Assembly (NCBI GenBank): GCA_026874595.1
Contig: CM049321.1
Coordinates: 23,923,979 to 23,987,978, forward strand
DNA: 64,000 nt
Direction: 5' to 3'
Origin: Sipunculus nudus
Lineage: Eukaryota; Annelida; Sipuncula; Golfingiida; Sipunculidae
Part shown: positions 1 through 9,535 of the stretch, piece after piece
Numbering within the stretch: position 1 is the stretch's first letter
Layout of the letters: the number at the start of each line of letters is the position of its first letter
Position numbers and translations under genes: made by a program
Notes under the pieces: generated by a model
What the model was told of the DNA's origin: nothing
Databases searched by the model: none
Seen by the model: the letters and a program-made list of their open reading frames with translations, nothing else

Positions 1-728
1 GCACAGATCAGTACAATGAGTGTATAAACCGCAACCAGTGATTTTTGTCTGAAGTTTAAAGAAAACAGCTATGGAATTTAACATTTGTATTTACTGATTT
101 AAAATACAAACATTAAATACTTTGCAAGATATCATCTACATATTAAAATTTGCTTTTGCTCTCAGGTCTATTTCAATTCAAAGATGTCCGTCTCTGTATA
201 TTTTATGATACGGCTATATTTCTGGTAGTCAAGGCAACTTTTTTCTTATGAAACGCCAAACAAAAAAAGTTAACAAATCTAAATGCAATCGAACCTCTCT
301 TATTGGGCACCTCCATAAAGTTGGGACTTTTGGGCAGACATTTTTTTTCTTCTCTTTATTATGTTTTACTAAAGTTTGTAGAACTGTATGGTATATCTAA
401 GGAAGCATTGGGTAACTTGTCAACATATTAGAAAGCTTTAAATAACAGGATCAGTGCTTACAGTTATGTCCACCGATATGTTATCACACAAACACACATC
501 CCCTTGTGTTTAAAAACAAGGTGAAAATACACAAATTCAGTTAATGAAGTACTTTGTAAACAGAAGAAAATATACCAATATTTAAACTAGGTGGCAGCAC
601 TAAGAGTGGCAGCTATTGCCTCCATATAGTGGGCACTTCTAAAAAGTGGGAAGTTCTACCAAGTTCCAAGGGTGCCCTCATTATAGAGGTTCGACTGTTT
701 ATATTTTCATGCCGTTGGTAGTCATTAC
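1..728. other. AT-rich DNA, no gene seen; probably intron
   Basis: No convincing ORF, RNA gene or transposon domain is visible. It lies directly 3' (on the minus strand) of the splice donor at 728-727 of the C-type lectin exon, so it is most simply read as intron leading to a missing last CTLD exon beyond the left edge. Confidence 0.4.
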
Positions 729-944
729 CCGTTTTGTGTTGTTTTATTAACCGCCTAATGTGGGCGTCTTCGTGGCATGTTTCAATGCTGACAAGTTTAC
801 TGCCCATACGAGAGCACATATTTCGTGCAAATCCCCACATAATTTGAGAGTGTAAGAGCCGATAACATGACGCCACGCAGTTACAACTGTCATCCTGACG
901 ACCACAAGCGAAGAAATCACTAAACCCAATAGGACAATCAACAC
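729..944 (-). CDS. C-type lectin domain exon (N-terminal half of CTLD), gene partial at left edge
   Basis: Internal exon of a secreted C-type lectin-like protein. On the minus strand an AG acceptor (946-945, preceded by TTTCAC) opens the exon and a GTAATG donor closes it at 728; both borders are phase 1. The reading frame holds the CTLD start: CPIGF, a six-cysteine-rich stretch ending VASCYRL, then WGFARNMC (the W-x2-A-x3-C helix) and GSKLVSIE (the G-x-L-V-x-I-x beta strand). The second half (WIGL-like strand, long loop, W-x-N/D-x2-C) is absent and should lie left of position 1. Upstream exons were not identified. Compared with the PAN-CTLD gene at 56-61 kb, this one exon covers what is there split into two exons (57,727-57,812 and 56,662-56,776), while the outer phases are the same. 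Family assignment is firm; whether the gene is functional cannot be judged. Confidence 0.8.
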
Positions 945-1162
945 CTGTGAAATCAAATGCATGAATGTAAAAATTATAACATTTTGAAAAATATAATATG
1001 GAAAATAAATTAAAACATAATATTTGTGTTCGAGAAAATATATCAACATTACAAGGTTGTTGCTTTCTAAACAGGTTTCACTTTTTTTTTAAGTTCCAGG
1101 CGTTGCCCTAAATAATGTTGAATATTTAATATACTTGCTTAATAATCCTGATATATGCTTAA

Positions 1163-1164
<2 letters not shown>

Positions 1165-1259
<95 letters not shown>
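1165..1259. repeat. (TA)n microsatellite
   Basis: About 95 bp of nearly pure TA dinucleotides with a few interruptions (taatat, tacat). Confidence 0.97.
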
Positions 1260-1260
<1 letters not shown>

Positions 1261-1261
1261 C

Positions 1262-1418
1262 CTGGGACAGTTGTGGTTTCTATTGGATGCGGCATTTTTG
1301 TGCAGGGAACCTTTTCCACTGAGTTAGGGGCATCGCACGTCCGATATTCTTCCTGCCTCAGATGGCAATATCGACAAAGCCATGCATCCTTTGAAACGTA
1401 ACGACTTCTAACTTTCAC
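1262..1418 (-). other. Possible cysteine-containing exon, unassigned
   Basis: A minus-strand open frame contains WLCRYCHLRQEEYRTC and a later VPCTKM, and ends in a sequence that could be a donor (CCAG|GTTATA) immediately before the (TA)n array. It lies upstream of the CTLD exon at 729-944 on the same strand, so it could be an upstream exon of that gene. No family was recognised and no clear acceptor was found, so it may be chance. Confidence 0.15.
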
Positions 1419-1559
1419 GCTTTCGGTACATGCTCCTCATGAAGTCCAAGCCCCCCAAGTACACGGACGGGTTGCTGAAGGGTAAGCAGGTCTTTGAATG
1501 TTTGCTTGAAAATCATGACGAGGGTTATCTTGAATACCATGATGAAAATTAGGTATAAT

Positions 1560-2120
1560 GGTTTAGAGTAAGCTAATGAAGAAACAACTTTGTGCGAGTT
1601 CTGTTAAGAGTCTATCCATTGATAGTCCGCAGGGTTAAGTGGTCACCCAATGTGAATGTGTCATGCTGGTCTGTTTGTCATATTTTGTGCATGACCGCTA
1701 CCAAAGGCCTACTTTAAGGGTTCGATCATAGGGAAAAGTGGTACTTTGCCAGTAAACTAGTCTATCAAAAATAATGATCTCTTTAATGTGCTCTTTACGT
1801 TAAATACAAATAAAAGCCACGGTTTTTAATTGCCCTGTTGCATAGGATCAGGTGATTTTATTTAGATTTTGTCATTATGTCATTATTGAGACAGAGAGAA
1901 TACTTTATATATAAAGAATTTGAAAACATGCATCAACTTAAACTGATTAAATGATGCCTTGTCTCACTATATATGCCAAGACCTAGCAAAGGAAAAACAT
2001 ATATAGTAACCAACCTGTTTCTCTCTTTGTGCCTGCTGCCAATATATCGCCATAGATCGTGACCAAAGCCAGATAAAGTAGGATTTGCTCCATATTTATA
2101 CCTCAGTCAAATGCTTTTCA
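1560..2120. repeat. Non-coding block paralogous to 19,720-20,240
   Basis: Several stretches match in order and orientation: 'tctatccattgaca/tag', 'gtggtcacccaatg', the 'cctacttt...atcatagggaaaa' segment, 'aaaagccayggt' and 'catagatcgtgaccaaa' all recur at 19,750-20,225. No ORF is conserved. It is an old segmental duplication, with the second copy fused to a PAN-CTLD relic. Confidence 0.65.
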
Positions 2121-2129
2121 AAAAGGGTT

Positions 2130-3570
2130 ACTTAAACTTGAGAAAAGAAACGTTACGTTGTTTGTAGGGACAAGTTAATTTGATCAAATTCAGGTTACAA
2201 ATATCAGGTTTTCACAGTTTAAACATATGATGACTATTGGTCGAATGATTACATATAGAAAAAAGAGTGAACCATTTGTATCCTTATCCTCACAGATACC
2301 AGTTCACCTACTTTTTTCGTCGAAGATCAATCAATTTTCTTTAATGCACAGGACACGTACTTTAAAAGTAATTACTCTACTTCTAAAAAGCCCTTATACA
2401 CATATATTGTATAACCCAGTGTGGAAAAGTACGTTAGATAATTTCATATGTTCAACTTTTTTTAGGTATACTGAGAAGGACGAAAACCACATGCTTACCA
2501 ACAATTTACCCGTTTACTAGTTTTTCTACAATATCTCTATTGATATTTTGTTAAAAGAACCCACCTTCAAAGACACAGAATGCTTCTCTCTAAATTTAAC
2601 CGCATCTTTTAATTAAAAACCAATTAATTTTTATTTGATTAAATGTTTGGCAGATACTCGTCACTATTGATTTATTATGCTTATGAAGACAGTGTAATTA
2701 AAACCCAATTTTCAAATCGATATAGGTAACACTGAACTATACATGTTAAGCATGGTGATATGTAAACCTAACCACAGATTGGCACTTATTGTCAGGTGAA
2801 CAAGAGACTGGGCCTGTCAAGACCAGCCTTGTCGCCCGGAAAAAAAACTAATTTTGTCGAACAGGAGAAATTTAATATATTTTAATATAAATAAAAGAAA
2901 AATAATATTTTAATATATCTTAAAATTTAACTTTCAATTCTTCTAACATATGTAGCACATAACATGTGTAATTTATATGAAAGATTTTGTCTGAAGATTA
3001 TAAAGATTCTTGGATTATCTTTCAACATATCTAACAATATTTCTTGCATATCTTAGATTTATCTTTTCTTTCTTACAACATATCTTTCAAATAAAATCTT
3101 TTTCTTTAATTGAATGATTTAGTCTAAAGAGTTAAAAAAATAATTATTGTACTTTCTTGCATTATATCTAACAATAAATCTTGCGTATCTGATACGTATC
3201 CATCATTTCTTACAATATATCTTACATATAAAATGTAGCTCTGAAGATTAATTGTTGTGGTATCTTCCAATATATCTTGCAACAAATCTTACATCTTACA
3301 GTTTATGAGTAAGTGAAGTAGACATATGATACTTTAAAGTACACTAGCTGGTGTTGTTACTCTTGATCTTGTAATGCCTATTGTTCTTGTAGTCCATGTG
3401 TCGCTGGGATCAGAGGATCATTTCTTGTTGTCTGAGCAGAACTTCCTAATCTTGTATGGGTCAATCAGTGCACACTGTGCGAATATTACAGAATGTGCCA
3501 GTTTAAACATTAAGAAAAGTAAAATTTGTACAAGCATTTTGAATCTAATGGCCTAATTTTTATAATGGGT
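2130..3570. other. AT-rich non-coding DNA with degenerate ATCTTA-type repeat
   Basis: No gene is supported. Between about 2,990 and 3,310 the motif 'tatcttacaatatatctt' and variants (cttacaacatatctt, cttgcaacaaatctt) recurs many times, giving a degenerate AT-rich minisatellite. The short open frames here have no recognisable domain. Confidence 0.5.
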
Positions 3571-5930
3571 GAGGAAACCATTGTTCCTGTATAGACCTTC
3601 CTGAATGCAGTTGCATTTTTCAATTAATTTCAGCTCCTAAATTCTTCTAAAGTGGGTGTCTGGGAGGTGTCCCTTTATTACACATATTTTCATTTTGGAG
3701 GCTGTGTGTCCATCTTTTGAAAAATGGTTTCCGATTGGTACTTGGGAGTTCTTAGAGTTTATAGTTTGTCTGTGGCTATTTATGCGTTGTCTCAGGGTCT
3801 GGCCTGTCTCTCCTATGTATGTTGTTGTAGGGCAGATCTTGCATTGTATGCAGTACACCAATCCCCTAGATTTGCAGTTAAACTGTCCCTGTACGTTGTG
3901 ACTGTGGTTCTTGATCTTTAGGATTTCATGTGGTTATTAGGGCACATGATCTGCATCTGGCCTTGTTACAAGGGCATGTGTCATTTTTCATCTTGCTGAG
4001 GGGACTCTTGTTATGTACAAGGGTTTGTCGGAGGTTTTTTGGTTGTCTGTATGATATCATTGGTATTTCATTGAAAAGTTTTGTTAGCTTATTGTCCGTC
4101 TGTAGGATTGGTTGTAGTTCCTTGATGATTTTGTTAAGTGGGCGTATCGAAGGATGGTACGTGACAACCAGTGGAACATGGTGGTTTTCTGGGGTTTTTT
4201 TCTAGGTTTTAAAAGTTTATACCGCGGGATTGTGTGGGCTCTCGTCAATTTATGGTATTTGGTTTGTGGTCTGTATCCAAGGTTTTTGAAAATTGATCTA
4301 GGGTGTTGTACCTGGTTGTCTCTTTCTGTTTTATCTAAACATATACGGTTGTAACGTAGGGTTTGGCTATATATGATGGACCTGCCTGTATGGGGAGGGT
4401 GGATACTATATGGATGGATATAGTTCTGTCTGTCCGTAGGCTTGCGGTACAGAGATGTAATTAAGGACCCATGGGTGAGTTTGACTGTTGTGTCTAAAAG
4501 ATGAACCGAGTCCTGCGAGTATTTTTAGGTTTATGTTGGGTTGGTGGCTGTTGTAAGCTTTATGGAAGTTTATGAGATCGTTCTCACTGTGGGTCAAATT
4601 CAGAGAAATATCATCGATGTATCGAACATATAGCAAGGGTTGTTTTGTCTGTTTTGAGAGGTAATCCTTTTCCAGAAAATACGTCTGGAGGGATTGTATG
4701 AGTAGGTTGATGTTCCATCATGCGTTTGTTTATGGCTAATGGTCCGTCCGTGTGAGGAATGTTTGTGTACAGAGATTCCACATTCATAGTGGCGAGGAAA
4801 GCACTTTTTTTTGGAATTTCATTGATATTGTTCAGTTTATTCAAGAAGTGTGTGCTGTCGTGGATATAGCTCTGTGAATGTCTTACAATGCGTTTTAGTC
4901 TGGCCTCAACTAGTTCCGGTATTTCATCAATAAGGGTGCCTATTCCTGATACTATAGGGCGGCCAGGGACGTCAGTTTTGTTTACCTTAGGGAGGGTGTA
5001 GAAAGTTCCTGGCTCTGGGTTTGTGGGTATCAAACTCGATATTTTCTCTTTGATGTCAGGTGGTACCGCATGTATGAGTTCTTTGAGTTCTTTGACAGAG
5101 GTTTTGGTAGGGCCACTGTCCAGTTTACGATAGTAGATGTGGTTCTCTAGTTAGCGGTAAGCCTCGCGTAGGTAATCCGATGTATTTTGTATGACAATTG
5201 CTCCCCCTTTGTCAGCAGATTTAATGATAATGTCCTTGTTTATACTCAACGAGTGGATTGCATTGCGTTCTTCAGGAGATAGATTGTTCACTGTTTGGTT
5301 GGGTTTATTCAGGATTTCCGATTTCACTTTGCCGCGAAATGTATCAATATACAGGTAAATACTGGAGTTACGGCCCGGTGGGGGAGTCCATCCTGACCTC
5401 CTTTTCTGTTTGGGTTGATATTCTGTGTCTTTCTGGAGCCCGTGTTCAATGTTATTGGCAAAATATTCTCTGAGATGGAGTCTGCGGAGGTAATCCTCGA
5501 GGTCTCCACATAACTGGATGGAGTCTAACTTAACAGAAGGGCAGAAATTCAGGCCTTTAGACAACAGACTGTGTTCTGTAGCTTACAAGTTGTAACTGGA
5601 AAGGATAGGGAACTGTGGATCTTTCCATAGAGACGGTGTCCCTGTTGTTGTTATCGATGGCAACGTTATCAAAACTTGTATTATTATTCCAGTCCTGGGT
5701 GTTGATTGTTTGTTGCGAATTTTGAACAGTAGGAGTAGGAGTTTGAGGTAGTTTGCGGTGGAGTAGTTTTTCCAACTTACTGTTTTCTCTCTGCATACAT
5801 TTGGGAAGTTCTCTATCATACTCGGCTTGTATACAATCGAAATTGGGTATATGTGTCTGTTTAGAATGAATATCGTTTCTCTTCTGCGGAGTGAAATCAT
5901 GTGCCTTTGTTTAAGGAATTTTCTAATTCT
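3570..5930 (-). mobile_element. Penelope-like retroelement (RT + GIY-YIG), degenerate
   Basis: Minus-strand remains of a Penelope-like element, which reverse-transcribes with a telomerase-related RT and nicks DNA with a C-terminal GIY-YIG endonuclease. In order on the minus strand: an N-terminal region at 5,151-5,564 with IIKSADKGGAIVI; an RT core at 4,611-5,033 with FYTLPKVNK, GRPIVSGIGTL and ESLYTNIPHTDG; the RT catalytic box YVRYIDDISL at about 4,600-4,636; and a GIY-YIG domain at 3,637-3,861 with VYCIQC and TYIGETGQTLRQRINSHR. The order is that of canonical animal elements with GIY-YIG. The frames are broken by stops and frameshifts between the pieces, so it is not expected to be autonomous. 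Its 5' end lies next to the left border of duplication unit A, just where the last sPLA2 exon of copy A should follow. Confidence 0.88.
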
Positions 5931-7639
5931 ATTAAATTCTTACCTTGATCTTTTAACGTCATAAACATGCACTTCTTTGTCATCGCTTAACTTCGATGTG
6001 AACCTAAATGGACCCCCATTCCCGAAGTCCGGATTCATATGGTAATCTCGGATGCATCATTGGCACAGGTATGTCTCCCCTGTCATTAGTTCGGCGGAGT
6101 AAGGTCACACCGCGTCCCCAGTCGATACAAATATAATATGCTAGGAGACGTGTCTTAATGTCTCATAACTTACGTCCTTGACATCCTTCATAACAGTATT
6201 GGTACTCATTGGTTAACTTTTCAATTTATAAGATGCCTCAGGATGAATGTGAAAAAAAAAACCGTTCAAGTGTCCTTGAATATTTTAGTGGCACAAATAT
6301 ATCCGGGCCTAAATCTCATGTGGCTACCGAGAACAATAAAAGAAGAGACAAGTTAAACCGAATAAGGTTTCAGGAGGACCTGTGCTTCCATCTGGCGAGT
6401 GTCAACGGTGATAAAACTCACATAGAACACTACATGACCAGAATATATGGAACGCGATACATGCCTCATAAATGTATGACTATTCGTGCGCCACTTTCAT
6501 CCGCAACTTGATGTTGTATGCATTATTCTAATAAAAATAAATGGCATGGCAGGTTTCGTCAGATGAACTTAGCAGTCGTCATTTCTAGGTTATGACTGAT
6601 TTTTGATTATGGTAAAGTAATAATTTGTTCACAATGTACAGGGGCTGTTAAATACTCCAATTGCGTACATTTGTAATGAGAAAAGAGATATATGCCGTTG
6701 ATATATTTTGATAAATTGCTTTAAAGTAAGTTACAGACTAAATGAGTGAAGTAGCATTTGCCTTGCGCAATGTAAATTTTTTTATCTGAATTGTCAGCGA
6801 AATTTATTTTTTTTTTTTTAGGTAGAGACAAGTATTTCTGGCTGTTCCTACAGTTACTAAAGAAAATGTTTTTAATTAATATCAATCACCTCTGGGGAAG
6901 AATAGTTAAATCAGGCATAAGCAGGTTAGCACCGGAATATCCTCATTGAAAACAAGATACGTCTTCAGTTTTTATAACGTTTTCGTCGCAGACGGGTGTA
7001 AAGATTCCAATACTGAGAAGTGAAAAAGACTATACTCTTAAAAGCACTATTCTTCAAAGAATATTTCTATGATATTTCTTTGCACGGTTAAATTAGTATG
7101 CAAAATCTCGTGGTAATGCCTTAATAGCGTAAGTCACATACAACTATCCTCCTTTACGTGGCACAACAGGTTTGCCTAAATGCAAGGTATTACTTTAGAA
7201 CAATTATATTAATATTGAATACATAGAACACCTGGGTCTTTTCGAATAAATAGGCTGCAGCTTTAAATTTAGAACTGCATAGTATTGTATCCCTTTACAA
7301 ATAGTCAGGGAATTGTCAGATAAGTATTTGCAAAGCGCTTTAGTAAACAATAATTCAGGATTTCAGACACGGTATGTTTAAGATGCCCTATCAGCTAACA
7401 CGTCCCACCACAGTATATTTTGTCCGCAAGACTTGCTGAGGGTATACTACTGAAATGTAGTCGGGACCTGCGTTAAGTGTGGTAATATAATTACAAATTG
7501 TGCTTCAGACTTACAGCAAACTTCATAAACCAGTAAAGCTTTTCCTGCTCAGTCATATTTTATTGCGGTACTTTGTATAATACCGTCTTTACCGATATAA
7601 AAAAAACTTAATTATTTTACATGCAGTATAAAGCTATAA

Positions 7640-7830
7640 TAACAAATTTAAAACAATCCTCATGGCTCCGTTACTGCCGTTCGAAACAGTCTTTAGGGTT
7701 GGGAAAGCCGAAGAACCGGGAGAAAACCACCAAGCTTTTGCGCGCCACTGCAACCCACTCTCATGGCAACAATGGGAATTGACTAAGGGTCTAAAGCGGA
7801 GATAGCCGAGCATTTTTCGATTGCCCAATT
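7640..7830 (-). mobile_element. tRNA-derived SINE with conserved central domain
   Basis: On the minus strand a tRNA-like head (ctcggctatctccgcttt, then a B-box-like caattcccattg) is followed by 'gagagtgggttg' and a core 'ggtggttttctcccggttct'. The same arrangement appears at 25,745-25,942 with 'ggtttcctgcgggtactccg'. A conserved central domain of this form is known in metazoan SINEs; the exact family name is not claimed. Confidence 0.6.
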
Positions 7831-8149
7831 ATCGAAATATCTATTTTTTATCCCGAAATTCTCTTTGTGTACATATAATGCTGTATAATAGTCTATCTTA
7901 CCCGTGCATTTACAATATCCCTTTCGTGGACAACTGTATTGGTATCCCCTGAAGCTGAAGTGTCCACAATGCCTTCCCAATTGCCGTAGTATTTGTCGTG
8001 GTCCATTCAACATCTATAATATAGTAACACAGTGATTTACTGATCGATAGTGTGTGTATCTGTCTTTATCCTTATTACCTCTGCATTTGTGGTGTTGTTA
8101 CGACACTGGCAAAAAAAAATAACACAAACACCTGAGGGGCTAGGTCTAA

Positions 8150-8394
8150 AGCTAAGATTCCTTCTGTAGGGAATGCGGAATCCGTGATGCAGCATGCATG
8201 TTTTTCTATCTGTTGCCCCTGGATAGCATACGTTATTCGCAAAAATCGCTACATGAAGTGATTTGCTATGTCGGATAAGCATTCCACATGCTAGATCCGA
8301 GCAAAAGGAATCTCACCTTATTTATCTCGTCAATAACGAATTTTCCGCAACCCGCATTCCGAATCATGCATTCCGTACATAAGGAATCTTAGCT
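8150..8394. mobile_element. MITE with 28-bp TIRs and TAA target duplication (Harbinger type)
   Basis: The two ends form an inverted repeat: AGCTAAGATTCCTT at the left and AAGGAATCTTAGCT at the right, extending to about 28 bp with two mismatches. A direct TAA lies on each side (8,147-8,149 and 8,395-8,397). A 3-bp TAA/TTA target duplication is typical of PIF/Harbinger elements. The paralogous position in unit B (about 24,095-24,125) lacks the insert and reads as an empty site. No transposase lies within its 245 bp. Confidence 0.85.
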
Positions 8395-8439
8395 TAACCC
8401 TGCTCCGCTTCATCCCTGCAGCATAAGACAATTCAATTT

Positions 8440-8965
8440 TCATTCAGTGCACAGAGTGAACTTTTTATCACTGAAAGAGGCCAAACATGTAATATCAACA
8501 TTTTTATGTAAAAGTATAGAAGACGGCTCCAAACTCAGCCACATTGAGCAAGCAGACCCAAAATTATGCAAGAATAACCATTTTCGATGTGATTTAAAAA
8601 TAATGCATAAATTTCCATCGTTAATTAGCCTCAAAGTTCTGTCCGGGGATTTAAAAAAGATACACCTAATCCAATCAGATAAAAAGACAAAATCAAAATA
8701 GGTCAAGAAATAAAGGAGTAGAAAAAAATTTCGTGATTTTGTAAAATTTTACATAAATTTAAATAATGGACGTGCGAACGTTTACAAGCAAAGACCCAGA
8801 CCTGTTAGATGAATATAAACAAAATCAAAACTGGTTGAAAAATAAAGGAGAGGAAGCATTTTTCCGTTTATAGTGGAGGGAAGCAGACGGACGGACAGAC
8901 ACACAGACGCCCCATCCCCATGGCATAAAGCTCAACGGGCCGATGACCGGATAGAGCTAAAACAA
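8440..8965 (+). mobile_element. Non-autonomous repeat with 'gacggacgg' segment and AGCTAAAA end
   Basis: AT-rich body, then 'gcagacggacggacagac', 'cgccccatccccatgg', and an end 'aaagctcaac...agagctaaaac'. This body-plus-gacgg-plus-AGCTC/GAGCT hairpin tail layout recurs at 33,960-34,170. From memory, tails like this are widespread in mollusc genomes; family and left border are uncertain. Confidence 0.45.
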
Positions 8966-9387
8966 TTATATTTTTCGTTTCCAATGAATTTCATATTTTT
9001 TTCCTTTCATGTTGTACCGTGTTGATGCTTGACACGGCGCTAAAAGAAACCAATAAACATTTAATAAAACTGGAACGGCAGTCCACACAGTCTCTGCTTA
9101 GTATGAAAAATGGGATAAACTACACTCCACATTATCAAGAGAAAGCATCAAAATGACAAGTTTTTGATATTTCTAGGTAAGCATATGAGAATGTTCACCG
9201 ACCACATCTGAAGGTATTCACCACAAGCACTCAGTGTTTAACATATTTAGCAATTAAATGGGATTCACAGTTCGGTGTATAATTATTGATTACCGCTTGT
9301 CTAATAATTTTATCACATATTCACTATTTGGAACAAAATTCATTATGTATACCATCTTCTCAGTGATTTACGGCGCAAGCCTGGTTG

Positions 9388-9390
<3 letters not shown>

Positions 9391-9426
<36 letters not shown>

Positions 9427-9535
9427 GGATTAATGGTATTGCCGTGTAAGTCTGTAGTCGAAGTGTAGATAAATAGTAAGAATGACGCCTTTCAGATAGA
9501 CTTTCTAAATAAGTCTTCTATCTAAAAGGCGTTAA
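9391..9535. repeat. (CA)n followed by short hairpin element, in intron 2 of sPLA2 copy A
   Basis: A 34-bp (CA)n run is followed by 'ggtattgccgtgtaagtctgtagtcg' and an imperfect inverted repeat: agtaagaatgacgcctttcagatagac against tctatctaaaaggcgttaatcttact. The same module, (AC)n(AT)n then ggtatagccgtgttagtctgtagtcg then a gcgcctttt/aaaaaggcg hairpin, sits at the paralogous place in copy B (24,690-24,870). Confidence 0.6.

Noticed and set aside
6209-6511. 100-codon plus-strand ORF in unit A
   Set aside because: Paralogous DNA at 22,380-22,600 and 32,110-32,240 carries different frames and stops; it looks like non-coding duplicated DNA.
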